The notes below the pieces were generated by a model. It saw only the letters and a list, made by a program, of their open reading frames with translations, was not told the origin of the DNA and did no database searches. The position numbers and the translations under genes were made by a program. Shown here one piece after another: positions 53,911 through 63,154 of a stretch of 64,000 nt of DNA; the stretch's first letter is position 1; each line of letters begins with the position of its first letter. Location of the stretch: assembly GCF_025685645.1 (NCBI RefSeq), contig NZ_JAGSYF010000002.1, positions 930,907 through 994,906 of the forward strand. Direction: 5' to 3'. Origin of the DNA: Edaphobacter bradus (GTDB lineage Bacteria; Acidobacteriota; Terriglobia; Terriglobales; Acidobacteriaceae).

Positions 53911-55033
53911 GCCCACGAACTTGCTCTGGAACTGGCAAAAAGGGGATTGGCAGGAGTTTACGTGGGACCGCTCCAGAATGGCTCCGGCGGAAGAGCGGTT
54001 TCTTGTCAGTGCGGGCATTCTCATTGGAACCGTAAGGCATCTTGGTGAGGAGCAGCAGGACCAGCTTCGCGTAGAGACGATGAGCGGCGAGGCCGTGACG
54101 ACGTCGGAGATCGAGGGCGAGATCCTGAACCGGGCAAGCGTTCAGTCGTCGATTCAGCGGCAGCTTGGCTTGAAGGACGAGAGGCGCAGTGCAACCGCGG
54201 CCGAGCAGGGCATCGCCGAGATGATGGTCGATCTATGCCGCAGTTTCTCTGAGCCTCTCTCGGGGAAGACGCTGTTTCGCTGGCACAGGATGATGGCGGG
54301 CGGCAGAAAGGATCTCAGCGAGATCGGACGCTATCGCCTGAGCCCGGAGCCAATGCAGATTGTCTCCGGTGTGGCCGGCGCGCCCAGGGTGCACTTTGAG
54401 GCGCCGCCCTCGAAGCAGGTTCCTTCGGAGATGCGACGCTTTCTGGCATGGTTCAACCGCACGTCGCCGCGAGGCGACAGGTCTCTCCCTGCGCTCACCA
54501 GGGCCGGCCTGGCGCATCTGTACTTCGAGTCGATCCATCCGTTTCAGGATGGCAACGGCCGCATTGGACGGGCGATCTCAGAGAAGGCGATTGGAGAGAG
54601 CTTCGGGCAGCCTGTCCTCATTGCTTTAGCGGCCACGATACTCGCGCATCGCAAGGGGTATTACGATGCACTGGAGCAGGCAAACAAGAGCAATGAGACC
54701 ACGGACTGGCTGGCTTGGTTTGCCGAGATCGCCGTTGAGGCCCAGCAGCGAACGATCGCCCAAGTGGAGTTCCTCATCGAGAAGACGAAGCTGCTGGACC
54801 GGCTGCGAGACCAGATCAACGCGAGACAGCAGAAGGCGCTGCTGCGGATGCTGCGGGAGGGCCCGGATGGGTTCAAGGGCGGGTTGAGTGCGAGCAACTA
54901 CAGCACGATCACCGGGGCTTCTACGGCGACGACGACGCGCGATCTGGTTGATCTTGTGAACAAGGGAGCACTGGTTCGCATCGGCGAACTCAAGCATGCA
55001 CGATACGAGTTGAATCTACCGAAGAGGTCTTAA
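53909..55033 (+). CDS. Fic-family AMP-transferase-like protein with winged-helix C-terminus
   Basis: 374 aa. Fic enzymes transfer AMP (or other phosphate groups) from nucleotides to a target hydroxyl. The core motif HPFQDGNGRIGR is at 210-221 with all catalytic residues present. The inhibitory helix motif TSEIEG at 65-70 matches the (S/T)xxxE(G/N) signature of class II Fic proteins, so activity is auto-inhibited. An N-terminal DUF4172-like part comes first (LLWNWQKGDWQEFTWD), and the C-terminus (LREGPDGFKGGLSASNYSTI, ATTTRDLVDLVNKGALVRIG) is a winged helix-turn-helix. The operator-like repeats at its start suggest autoregulation. Target unknown. Confidence 0.93.
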   Translation: MPTNLLWNWQKGDWQEFTWDRSRMAPAEERFLVSAGILIGTVRHLGEEQQDQLRVETMSGEAVTTSEIEGEILNRASVQSSIQRQLGLKDERRSATAAEQGIAEMMVDLCRSFSEPLSGKTLFRWHRMMAGGRKDLSEIGRYRLSPEPMQIVSGVAGAPRVHFEAPPSKQVPSEMRRFLAWFNRTSPRGDRSLPALTRAGLAHLYFESIHPFQDGNGRIGRAISEKAIGESFGQPVLIALAATILAHRKGYYDALEQANKSNETTDWLAWFAEIAVEAQQRTIAQVEFLIEKTKLLDRLRDQINARQQKALLRMLREGPDGFKGGLSASNYSTITGASTATTTRDLVDLVNKGALVRIGELKHARYELNLPKRS

Positions 55034-55066
55034 GACCTGGTTAAGGGTCTGGCGTTAAGATCAGGT

Positions 55067-56449
55067 GTGGTCACTCGGCGAAGACTTCTGAAGCTCTCTG
55101 GCGTGGCGGCGGCAGCAACGATGTTGCCGAGGGGAGCCTTTTCGCTGGCGGAAGCAGACTACACGGTCGAGATTGAGTCAGATTTCTCACTCGACATTGC
55201 TCCATTTTTACTTGAGGTTTCGCCTCGGCGCTTCATCAAGACGCTTGCGTACAACCAGCAGGTTCCGGGGCCGCTGCTGCGGTTGAAGGAGGGCGTGCCG
55301 GTTACGGTCGATGTGACGAACCACAGCGGCAACGACGAGATTGTGCACTGGCATGGGCTGTTTCTTCCGTCGGATGTGGATGGCGCGATGGAAGAGGGAA
55401 CGCCGCATGTCGCTCCAGGCGGGAAGGCGCGATATACGTATACGCCGCGGCCTGCGGGGTTTCGCTGGTACCACACGCATACGTCTGCGGGCAGCGATTT
55501 CAGGAAGGGGCAGTACACGGGACAGCATGGATTTCTGATGATCGAACCGCGCGAGAATGTGGCGCGGTACGATCAGGAGTTTTTTCTCGGGCTGCATGAT
55601 TGGGGTGCGAGCCTCGCCGGCGGGGGCGATGGATCGATGAGTCCCGCGTATGACGTCTCTACCATCAACGGGCGCACGCTGGGGTTTGGCGAGCCGCTGC
55701 GGGTGAAAGAGGGCGAGCGCGTGCTGCTGCATGTCCTCAACAGCAGCGCGACGGAGCCGCACTGGATTGCGTTCGCGGGGCATTCGATGCGCGTGGTCGC
55801 TCTGGATGGGAATGCTGTCCCGCAGCCGAAGGTGGTGCCGATGCTGCGGCTTTCACCGGCAGAGCGCGTGTGCGTCGAGGTCGAGATGAACAATCCGGGC
55901 GTGTGGGTGCTGGGCGAGGTTCGCAAACACGTGATGGCCGCGGGGATGGGCGCCGTGGTGGAGTATGCGGGCCGCAGCGGCAAGCCGCAGTGGCAGCAGC
56001 CGAACGATCTTGTGTGGGACTATTTGCAGTTCGGGCTGCAGTTCGGCACTGCGAAGGATGCGGCCTCGGGGGATGCGAAGGCGGTTGAGGTTCCGCTGGT
56101 GTTTGAGTCGAAGTTTGCCGGGCATGGTGCGATGGACAAATGGATGATCAACGGCAAGTCGTTTCCGAATACCGACACGATCACGCTGACCGAGGGGCAG
56201 CGGTACCGGCTGGTCTTCAAGAACAAAAGCACGGACGATCATCCTGTGCATCTGCATCGGCATACGTTTGAGCTGAAGCGGATGGCCGGGCATGAGACGC
56301 GAGGGATTCGCAAGGACACGGTTCTGGTTGCGGCAGGGACTCAGTCGGAGGTGGAGTTTACGGCGGACCATCCGGGGCTGACGCTCTTCCACTGTCATCA
56401 ACAGGACCACATGGACATGGGTTTCATGATGCTCTTTCGATATGCGTGA
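55067..56449 (+). CDS. Tat-exported multicopper oxidase (laccase-like)
   Basis: 460 aa, GTG start. The Tat signal TRRRLLKLSGVAAAATMLPRG marks export in folded form. Copper sites: HWHG (H94, H96), HTH at 136-138, HPVHLHRH in the last quarter, and the C-terminal HCHQQDHMDMGF (H442-C443-H444 and H448). The position of the axial type-1 ligand, ten residues after the Cys, is Phe453, as in high-potential fungal laccases, not Met as in CueO. It is a three-domain protein of normal length. The gene for an outer-membrane-like protein follows seven bases later, so they are co-translated. Confidence 0.92.
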   Translation: MVTRRRLLKLSGVAAAATMLPRGAFSLAEADYTVEIESDFSLDIAPFLLEVSPRRFIKTLAYNQQVPGPLLRLKEGVPVTVDVTNHSGNDEIVHWHGLFLPSDVDGAMEEGTPHVAPGGKARYTYTPRPAGFRWYHTHTSAGSDFRKGQYTGQHGFLMIEPRENVARYDQEFFLGLHDWGASLAGGGDGSMSPAYDVSTINGRTLGFGEPLRVKEGERVLLHVLNSSATEPHWIAFAGHSMRVVALDGNAVPQPKVVPMLRLSPAERVCVEVEMNNPGVWVLGEVRKHVMAAGMGAVVEYAGRSGKPQWQQPNDLVWDYLQFGLQFGTAKDAASGDAKAVEVPLVFESKFAGHGAMDKWMINGKSFPNTDTITLTEGQRYRLVFKNKSTDDHPVHLHRHTFELKRMAGHETRGIRKDTVLVAAGTQSEVEFTADHPGLTLFHCHQQDHMDMGFMMLFRYA

Positions 56450-56456
56450 GGTTGAG

Positions 56457-57284
56457 ATGAGTCTGCAACGGCTCGCGCCGCGTCTATTCTCTATGCGTCT
56501 GGCTTCGTTTCTTGTTGCGCTTTTCCTGCTTGCCTCACTTCCCGCGCTCGCCCAGGGCAACTATGAGATCCAGGTGTATGGAGCGGACACGGTTGCTCCA
56601 AAGACGACGATGGTTGAGTTGCACTCGAACTTCACGCCTGAGGGGCAGAAGTATGTCGTCGATGGCGTCTATCCGACGAACCATCAGCTGCACGAGACGC
56701 TGGAGATTACGCAGGGGCTGACGAGTTGGTCGGAGGTAGGCTTCTACGTCTTCACGAGCTGGCAGGACGGCCACGGAGTGCAGTGGGTGGGTGATCACAT
56801 ACGCCCGCGGGTGCGGGCTCCGGACTCGTGGCACTGGCCTGTGGGAGTGAGCCTCTCGACGGAGATCGGGTATCAGCGGGCGGCGTATTCGCCGGACACG
56901 TGGACGTGGGAGATTCGGCCTATCGTCGATAAGTCGATCGGCCGATGGTACTTCTCGGTGAATCCGGCGCTGGAGCGGACGTGGCACGGGCCGGATGTGA
57001 AGCTGGGGGTCGCGTTCGCCCCGGGAGTGAAGGTGGGGTACGACTTCTCGAAGAAGATCAGCGGCGGCGTGGAGTACTACGCAGACTACGGACGGCTGGG
57101 GGCGTTCGATTCGCTGCACAACCAGCAGCAGCAGATCTTCGCCGTGACCGACCTGAATGTCTCGCCGAAGTGGGAGATCAACTTCGGCGTAGGTGTGGGG
57201 CCTACGGCGGGGACGGACCATTTGATTGTGAAGGGGATCATCGGGCGGCGGTTCAGCTGGGGGAAGCGGTCGCCGGTGGAGTAG
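56457..57284 (+). CDS. Putative outer-membrane protein paired with the multicopper oxidase
   Basis: 275 aa from the ATG at 56457, with GAGG five bases upstream; an ATG at 56442 overlapping the oxidase stop is possible. Signal peptide LASFLVALFLLASLPALAQG, then strands of beta-barrel character (NYEIQVYGADTV, VELHSNFTP, SEVGFYVFTSW, VSLSTEIGYQRAAY, WYFSVNPALERTW, VKVGYDFSKKISGGVEYYAD) ending GIIGRRFSWG. No named family. The tight coupling suggests a role in moving or binding the oxidase's copper or substrate. Confidence 0.82.
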   Translation: MSLQRLAPRLFSMRLASFLVALFLLASLPALAQGNYEIQVYGADTVAPKTTMVELHSNFTPEGQKYVVDGVYPTNHQLHETLEITQGLTSWSEVGFYVFTSWQDGHGVQWVGDHIRPRVRAPDSWHWPVGVSLSTEIGYQRAAYSPDTWTWEIRPIVDKSIGRWYFSVNPALERTWHGPDVKLGVAFAPGVKVGYDFSKKISGGVEYYADYGRLGAFDSLHNQQQQIFAVTDLNVSPKWEINFGVGVGPTAGTDHLIVKGIIGRRFSWGKRSPVE

Positions 57285-57342
57285 GGTATTGCCTGCGACA
57301 AATTGCCTGCTATGCTCGTCCTTCAGGTGCTGAGGACTCCGC

Positions 57343-58779
57343 GTGCTGCGAGGGTTGCGCTGGCTGAGATGGGAGAGGTGGCGGGAGGCTCCGGAGGCGG
57401 ACGAGGCCGGCGCGAGGCCGTTTGTGCGCGGCGCGATGTTGGCGGGGCTGGTGGCGGTGATGCTGCTGTGCCTGTTCTTCCCAGTGCCACGGTTGGGATC
57501 GCTTCCTCCCAGGAAGCTGCTGGTGATTGCGGGTGGGTTGTTGTTCGATGCGATTGCGGTGTCGGTGCTGGTGGCGCTGGCGGTCCTCGGGATGAGGTCA
57601 GTGTTATCGAAGGGACCGTTGCGGGTGTCGGGGATGACGCTGCGGGCTACGTGGGTGACGGCGATCTGGGTGCCGGCGTGGATATTCGCTCTGTGGACGC
57701 CTTCGCTGGTGACGGTGCTCGCGGGATGCTTTCTAATGGCGACAGGAGCGCTTTATCTACGGCGATATGAGGGGGATGCTGCAGACGCGGGGTTCTCGCT
57801 GGCGGCGAGGCGTGAGGAGAGCCGCGGGCTGCTGACGTATCCGTTTCAGTTCGATTCGGAGTTGTGGCCGAAGGTGCTGCTGCCTTCGCTTGGGCTGGCA
57901 TTGCTGGTGGAGCTAACGGCGACAGTGGCGGCGATGAGCTCGTTTCGGTGGGCGTCGCTGCTTGCGGGCATGTGCGTGACGCTGTTGGTGTGGAGGGCGA
58001 GGAGCGGTGGAAGTGGTGAGGCTTCGAACAAGCGTGCGGTTGGCGCGTTGGCGCTGGCGTTCGTATCCACACTGGTGGTGCTGCTGCCATATTTGAGGAA
58101 CCCGCCGCTTTCGAGGGCGATAACTCCGATGCTGAAGGAGAGCGGGACTCCGGCGAGTCGAGGGGCGGCGGGAACGGATGATGGGTATTCGGGGATCATT
58201 CTGCTCACGCCGAAGGAGGAGCACAAGAAGATCGAGCTGCCGGTGAGGAAGGAGGAGGCCACGGTTTTTACAGGGCGGCTGCCGCAGGCGATCGAGATTC
58301 CGTTCGATGGGGCTTACTGGTACTTCAAGTCTCCGGATAAGAGGCCGAGGCCGACGGCTCGGGTGGTACAGGGGAGCTCGTTGAAGGCGACGGTACGGTC
58401 GACGGACTGGTATCCGCTGCTGATGGAGGCTCACCAGAGACTGGATCCGCCGATGGACCTGAGTTGCTGCGGCGGGATCGACATTGTGGTGCAGAATGCA
58501 GACAAGCGAGAAGGAGCGATTGCGCTGGAGCTGTGGGTGAAGGGTAAGGGAACGCCGGATTCGAGAGGCTACTACCTGGGATCGGCGTCCATGCAGTCGC
58601 GCCAGACGCCGGCAGGTGCGCGGGGCGATACTCCGGTGGAGGAGCGGCTTTCGTATGTAGTGCCTAGCCGGATGGAGGGTGTGAAGTTCGATGAGATTAC
58701 GGTGGTGGTGCGGTCGGCTCCGGCGCGTTGGCGGGAGGGGGCGAAGATCGGGATAAAGAAGTTTGTGCTTGAGCCGTGA
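57343..58779 (+). CDS. Hypothetical membrane protein
   Basis: 478 aa, GTG start. About six hydrophobic helices in the first 260 residues (AMLAGLVAVMLLCLFFPVP, LLVIAGGLLFDAIAVSVLVA, VLLPSLGLALLVELTATVAA, and LAFVSTLVVLLPYL), then a soluble C-terminal part with IEIPFDGAYWYFKSPDKRPR, LDPPMDLSCCGGIDIVVQN and REGAKIGIKKFVLEP. No family recognised. It is 58 bases downstream of the outer-membrane gene on the same strand. Confidence 0.75.
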   Translation: MLRGLRWLRWERWREAPEADEAGARPFVRGAMLAGLVAVMLLCLFFPVPRLGSLPPRKLLVIAGGLLFDAIAVSVLVALAVLGMRSVLSKGPLRVSGMTLRATWVTAIWVPAWIFALWTPSLVTVLAGCFLMATGALYLRRYEGDAADAGFSLAARREESRGLLTYPFQFDSELWPKVLLPSLGLALLVELTATVAAMSSFRWASLLAGMCVTLLVWRARSGGSGEASNKRAVGALALAFVSTLVVLLPYLRNPPLSRAITPMLKESGTPASRGAAGTDDGYSGIILLTPKEEHKKIELPVRKEEATVFTGRLPQAIEIPFDGAYWYFKSPDKRPRPTARVVQGSSLKATVRSTDWYPLLMEAHQRLDPPMDLSCCGGIDIVVQNADKREGAIALELWVKGKGTPDSRGYYLGSASMQSRQTPAGARGDTPVEERLSYVVPSRMEGVKFDEITVVVRSAPARWREGAKIGIKKFVLEP

Positions 58780-58931
58780 GAACTCATGAGAAATCGGCAC
58801 ACTCACTTAGGCTGAGCCACTTTTGAACCGCGGAGCAGTCAAGGATGCTTATGGCTCCGCATTCAGGAAGAATTATGTACACGTTCTGCACAATTTCGTT
58901 GTAGTGTCATAGGGACTCAAGTACGGGGACA

Positions 58932-59930
58932 TTGATGAAACTACACTTGCGGTTTTCTTGGGTTGTTTTCTGCTTCTCGTTAGTGATTTTGCTCTTTACT
59001 CCTTTTGGGCACAAAGCACTTGCGTTCGATGATCCAAAGTCGGATGCTCCAACTGGTATCGAGTGGCACAAGGGGCCTTATCAAGCACATTTGGGGCAAG
59101 TCGCCGAAATTAAAATCCCTGAGGGATATGCCTTCACTGACAGTGCCGGCACCCGGCGATTCATGGAGTTGACGCATAATCCGTCTTCCAGTGGTGAACT
59201 GGGTCTAATCATTCCGATTAGCAAAGAGGATGATTCGAAGGGCAGCTGGTTTTTGATATTTGACTTCGATGAAGTTGGATACATCTCCGATAGCGAAAAG
59301 TCGTCGCTTGATGCGGACAAAATACTGGCTTCGCTAAAAGCAAATACCGAAAGAGGCAATGAGTTTCGGAGAGAGAAAGGTTGGGCGGCATTTCATCTTA
59401 CGGGATGGCAGCAGCCGCCCTTTTACGAAGAGAAAACTCACAACCTTACTTGGGCAACGCTTGGAAATGGAGAGGATGATAAGGAGGGCAAGACTGTTAA
59501 CTACTCAACGCGCATCCTAGGACGGCGCGGTGCGATGAGTGTCGACCTGGTCCTAGATCCGTCACAGCTTGACCAAGTTCTTCCTGCATATCAGCAGCTC
59601 TTGAACGGCTTTAGCTTTTCTGCCGGAAGCCGGTATTCCGAGTTCGTAAAAGGCGACAAAGTAGCGAGCTATGGGTTGACAGCACTCATTGCCGGTGGTG
59701 CGGCTGCCGCTGTGGTGAAGACTGGCCTGTTGTCCAAACTTTTGGCTGGCATTGCTGCTTTGTGGAAGTTCATCCTAGTAGGTCTTGTGGCGCTAGGCAG
59801 CGCAATAAAGAGATTCTTCTCAAATTTGAAACAACGTATCCTTGGAAAGGATGCCAATTCGTCAATTGCTGCCAATCAACAGGAAATCAGCTCTGGCACG
59901 ATAAGTTCCGATCACGATGACTCGTATTGA
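58932..59930 (+). CDS. DUF2167 family membrane protein
   Basis: 332 aa. Signal peptide or helix SWVVFCFSLVILLFTPFG, then the family blocks IEWHKGPYQAHLGQVAEIKI, GSWFLIFDFDEVGYISDSEK, LTGWQQPPFYEEKTHNLTWA, YSTRILGRRGAMSVDLVLDP and DKVASYGLTALIAGGAAAAV. A C-terminal hydrophobic helix and a basic tail follow. DUF2167 proteins are thought to sit in the inner membrane; their function is unknown. Base composition is visibly more AT-rich than in the trp genes downstream. Its end overlaps the next gene by 14 bases. Confidence 0.85.
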   Translation: MMKLHLRFSWVVFCFSLVILLFTPFGHKALAFDDPKSDAPTGIEWHKGPYQAHLGQVAEIKIPEGYAFTDSAGTRRFMELTHNPSSSGELGLIIPISKEDDSKGSWFLIFDFDEVGYISDSEKSSLDADKILASLKANTERGNEFRREKGWAAFHLTGWQQPPFYEEKTHNLTWATLGNGEDDKEGKTVNYSTRILGRRGAMSVDLVLDPSQLDQVLPAYQQLLNGFSFSAGSRYSEFVKGDKVASYGLTALIAGGAAAAVVKTGLLSKLLAGIAALWKFILVGLVALGSAIKRFFSNLKQRILGKDANSSIAANQQEISSGTISSDHDDSY

Positions 59931-60519
59931 TATCGACCTTATCGTCGCGATCTACGCGATGTACGGTTACGAGTGTGTCCATTGGCTCAAAGAAGAAGAT
60001 ATTGCCTTTAGTCGTTCGTTGTTAGGTGGATGGAAGGAGTGGAAACATACTTCTTTGAGCTTCACCTTGCTTCGCCGCCTTCCATGTGTTTCAAATCCCC
60101 TACCGTTCGTACCAGGGTTTGTCGTTCTCAAACAAGGATCGATTTCAGATCAAGTTATCGGTTCAACTTTGTCGCGTCTTGATCGATTCTCGGCGCGGTA
60201 TCTGAGATCGTTACGCGTGATGGTGTTTGCCCAAAGTGCAACGATGCTCGTTCTTGTTCCGGCAATCATCGCGCTACAAATGTTGAGTTTTTTATGGCTT
60301 CCGTTGCTGGCCCTGATTGTTACGTTCCATGTAGCTATTCTGTGTTTCTTTGTTCGTAGTCTTAGATCGTGTGAACGAGATGGGCGTCGACTTCTTACGG
60401 ACGCGCTTCCAATCTGTCTGAATCCAATAGCGGCCATTCGAAGCACAGATATGCTTCTTCAAAGGCTCTTTTTTTCACTCTTGGCGAGAGGCGCCAAATT
60501 CAAATGTTGCGTAGAATGA
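59917..60519 (+). CDS. Hypothetical membrane protein overlapping the DUF2167 gene
   Basis: 200 aa. ATG at 59917, 14 bases before the end of the DUF2167 gene, so translation is coupled. N-terminal soluble part (AMYGYECVHWLKEEDIAFSR, WKEWKHTSLSFTLLRRLPCV), then two helices near the middle (MLVLVPAIIALQMLSFLWLP, LLALIVTFHVAILCFFV) and a C-terminal Arg/Cys-rich part. No known family. The pair may form a complex. Confidence 0.75.
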   Translation: MTRIDIDLIVAIYAMYGYECVHWLKEEDIAFSRSLLGGWKEWKHTSLSFTLLRRLPCVSNPLPFVPGFVVLKQGSISDQVIGSTLSRLDRFSARYLRSLRVMVFAQSATMLVLVPAIIALQMLSFLWLPLLALIVTFHVAILCFFVRSLRSCERDGRRLLTDALPICLNPIAAIRSTDMLLQRLFFSLLARGAKFKCCVE

Positions 60520-60583
60520 AGGGCCGATGTATCCTCAAAGACAAGATGATTATCTCCTCCAGCCGATTTATCAGCTTTATTTA

Positions 60584-60713
60584 CCGCTACTGGCGCACGG
60601 TAGCGGCATCGGCGGAGTAGGTTCCTCTGAGAGATAGCTGAAGGCAAGCTGAAGTTTCAGACGAGATCGATATCCACACGAGCCGCGACCGACAAGGTTG
60701 CGGCTTTTGTTTT
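60584..60713 (+). promoter_or_regulatory. Structured leader and terminator-like hairpin before trpB
   Basis: CCGCTAC/GTAGCGG hairpin (60584-60606), a CTGAA/TTCAG hairpin, and AGCCGCGACC/GGTTGCGGCT (60681-60705, one G-U) followed by TTTTGTTTTTG. The last is terminator-like and lies 26 bases before trpB. No leader peptide with tandem Trp codons was seen. Confidence 0.55.
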
Positions 60714-60738
60714 TGAAGCAGGGAGTAGGAGAGGCGTG

Positions 60739-61974
60739 ATGAGCTCGATGGCGGCGATGGTTAATCCGGCGGGACCTGTGACGTCGGCTGCGGGGCGGTT
60801 CGGCGTCTACGGCGGGAGGTATGTGCCCGAGACCCTGATGGCGGCGCTCGAGGAGCTTGAGGCGGCGTATGCGCAGGCCAAGGAGGACGTGGCGTTTCAG
60901 GCGGAGCTGGATGATCTGCTGCGGAATTACTGCGGGCGGCCTACTCCGCTGTACTTTGCGAAGCGGCTGACGGAGACGCTCGGCGGCGCGAAGATCTACC
61001 TGAAGCGCGAGGACCTGCTGCACACCGGCGCGCACAAGATCAACAACGCTCTCGGCCAGGGGCTGCTGGCGCGGCGGATGGGGAAGAAGCGGATTATTGC
61101 GGAGACGGGCGCGGGGCAGCATGGGGTGGCGACGGCTACGGTGTGCGCGCTGCTCGGCATGGAGTGCGTCGTCTACATGGGCGAGGAGGACATGCGCCGG
61201 CAGGAGCTGAATGTGTATCGCATGCGGCTGCTGGGCGCGGAGGTTCGCGGGGTGAGCGCGGGGTCGGCGACCTTGAAGGATGCGATCTCGGAGGCGATGC
61301 GCGACTGGGTGACGAATGTGCGGACGACGTACTACGTGCTGGGGAGTGCGCTGGGGGCGCATCCCTACCCGACGATGGTTCGGGATTTTCATCGCGTGAT
61401 CAGCAAAGAGGCGAAGCGGCAGATTATGGAGCAGGAGGGCAAGCTGCCGACTGCGGTGGTCGCTTGTGTCGGTGGTGGGTCGAATGCGATTGGCGCGTTC
61501 TACGAGTTTCTTGATGATGCGAATGTGCAGTTGATCGGCGTCGAGGCAGGTGGACGCGGAACGGCGCTGGGAGAACACGCAGCGCGCTTTCAGAAGGTGG
61601 GAGGCGGAGTTCCGGGCGTGCTGCAGGGGACGTACAGCTACGTGCTACAGGACGACGCTGGGCAGATTGCGGCGACGCACTCGGTGTCTGCGGGGCTGGA
61701 CTATGCGAGCGTCGGACCGGAGCACGCGATGCTGCATGACTCAGGCCGCGCGACGTACACCTCGTGCACCGACGATGCTGCGCTGAAGGCCACGGTGACT
61801 CTGGCGCGGACGGAGGGGATTCTGCCGGCGCTTGAGAGCGCCCATGCGGTGGCTGAGGCGATACGGCTGGCTCCGACGATGGCAAAGACGGATGTGCTGA
61901 TGGTGAATCTGTCGGGGCGTGGCGATAAGGACATGGGGATTCTGGCAAGGGAACTCGATTTGAGGGGTGCGTAA
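60739..61974 (+). CDS. trpB: Tryptophan synthase beta chain
   Basis: 411 aa from the ATG at 60739 (GGAGAGG before it; a GTG directly upstream is also in frame). It condenses indole with serine to tryptophan. The PLP lysine is K100 in [28 protein letters not shown], the [20 protein letters not shown] block, and the phosphate-binding GGGSNAIG are present. Full length. It abuts trpA with no gap, so the alpha2-beta2 complex subunits are made from one mRNA. Confidence 0.97.
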   Translation: MSSMAAMVNPAGPVTSAAGRFGVYGGRYVPETLMAALEELEAAYAQAKEDVAFQAELDDLLRNYCGRPTPLYFAKRLTETLGGAKIYLKREDLLHTGAHKINNALGQGLLARRMGKKRIIAETGAGQHGVATATVCALLGMECVVYMGEEDMRRQELNVYRMRLLGAEVRGVSAGSATLKDAISEAMRDWVTNVRTTYYVLGSALGAHPYPTMVRDFHRVISKEAKRQIMEQEGKLPTAVVACVGGGSNAIGAFYEFLDDANVQLIGVEAGGRGTALGEHAARFQKVGGGVPGVLQGTYSYVLQDDAGQIAATHSVSAGLDYASVGPEHAMLHDSGRATYTSCTDDAALKATVTLARTEGILPALESAHAVAEAIRLAPTMAKTDVLMVNLSGRGDKDMGILARELDLRGA

Positions 61975-62736
61975 GTGGCGATTGCGTTCAACAGAAGACC
62001 GGGAATCGTTGCTTATCTGACTGCGGGTGATCCGGACCTTGCTACCACGCGGGAGATCGCGCTGGCTGCGATTGATAACGGCGCGGATGTGATTGAGCTG
62101 GGTGTGCCGTTCAGCGACCCGCTCGCCGATGGCCCTGTGATTCAGCGGGCGAGCGAGCGCGCAGTTGCGCATGGGACTCGGCTGACGGATGTTCTGGGAC
62201 TGGCAAAGGAGCTTCGCGCGGCGCGGCCTTCGGCTGGGCTGGTGCTGTTCTCGTATCTGAACCCCGTCGTGCGAATGGGGATGAAGACCTTCTGCGAAAA
62301 GGCCGCTGAAGCGGGAGCGGATGGCGTCCTGCTGACGGACATGATCGTCGAAGAGGCTGGCGAGTATCTCGAAGCGATGCACGCGAACAAGCTGGCTCCG
62401 GTGTTTCTTGCGGCTCCTACGAGCCCGGATGCACGGCTTGCGGCGATTGCTGGCGCTTCGCAGGGCTTTGTGTATGCCATCTCACGCACAGGAACGACAG
62501 GCACGCAGCAGAGTATAGCTGGCGATGCTTCGGAGCTGGTCGGCAGGCTGCGACAGTTTACAAAGCTGCCGATTGCGGTGGGCTTCGGCATCTCGAACGC
62601 CGAGCACGTGAAGGCTGTTGGCGAGTTCGCTGATGCAGCGGTGATTGGCAGCGCGATTGTTGCGCTGATCGAAAAGACCGCTCCTGCAGAGGCTCCCGCC
62701 GCGGTGGGACGGTTTATTGCGGGGCTGCAGACATGA
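61975..62736 (+). CDS. trpA: Tryptophan synthase alpha chain
   Basis: 253 aa, GTG start right after the trpB stop codon. It cleaves indole-3-glycerol phosphate to indole and glyceraldehyde 3-phosphate. Catalytic E41 (VIELGVPFSDPLADGP) and D52 are in place, and the C-terminal PIAVGFGISNAEHVKAVGEF binds phosphate. Normal length. Followed by chorismate mutase in the same direction, which fits an aromatic amino acid operon. Confidence 0.97.
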   Translation: MAIAFNRRPGIVAYLTAGDPDLATTREIALAAIDNGADVIELGVPFSDPLADGPVIQRASERAVAHGTRLTDVLGLAKELRAARPSAGLVLFSYLNPVVRMGMKTFCEKAAEAGADGVLLTDMIVEEAGEYLEAMHANKLAPVFLAAPTSPDARLAAIAGASQGFVYAISRTGTTGTQQSIAGDASELVGRLRQFTKLPIAVGFGISNAEHVKAVGEFADAAVIGSAIVALIEKTAPAEAPAAVGRFIAGLQT

Positions 62737-62838
62737 TCGCGATGCAGGCAGATGCGGGCGGGCGCACGGCGAGCGCCGGTTATCATGAATCGAATGCAAA
62801 ACCATGTGACGGAAGGCGTTGCAGTTAGAGGGCACACG

Positions 62839-63105
62839 ATGGAGATCTCAGACTGGCGGCAGAAGATTGACGGGCTGGACGAGCAGATTGTTCGCCTCAT
62901 CAACCAGCGGGCCGAGGCCGCGCGGGCGATCGGCGAGCTCAAGCAGAAGGCAGGTCTGCCAGTCTACGAGCCGAAGCGCGAGCAGGACGTCTTCGATCAT
63001 GTCAGCCGCGTGAACCAGGGGCCGCTGTCGGACACCGAGATTGTGGATGTGTACCAGCGAATTATCGACGTAATGCGGGGACTGCAGAAGCAGAACCCGA
63101 AGTAA
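62839..63105 (+). CDS. Chorismate mutase (AroQ type)
   Basis: 88 aa from the ATG at 62839 (GAGGG before it). Converts chorismate to prephenate. The AroQ helix pattern is clear: WRQKIDGLDEQIVRLINQRA, AARAIGELKQKAG, VYEPKREQDVFDHV and VYQRIIDVMRGLQ. Normal length for the monofunctional AroQ domain. It lies 49 bases before the DAHP synthase gene; in Bacillus these two are one fused protein. Confidence 0.92.
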   Translation: MEISDWRQKIDGLDEQIVRLINQRAEAARAIGELKQKAGLPVYEPKREQDVFDHVSRVNQGPLSDTEIVDVYQRIIDVMRGLQKQNPK

Positions 63106-63154
63106 AGAGATTTGTAGCCAAATTTTGTGACATCAGGAAAGCGAAGCGAAGACG

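Noticed and set aside
60527..60637. 36-codon frame considered as a trp leader peptide
   Set aside because: It has no Trp codons and no clear ribosome site, so it does not fit a classical attenuator peptide.
60577..61578. 333-codon frame on the minus strand
   Set aside because: Antisense to trpB; Arg/His-rich shadow.
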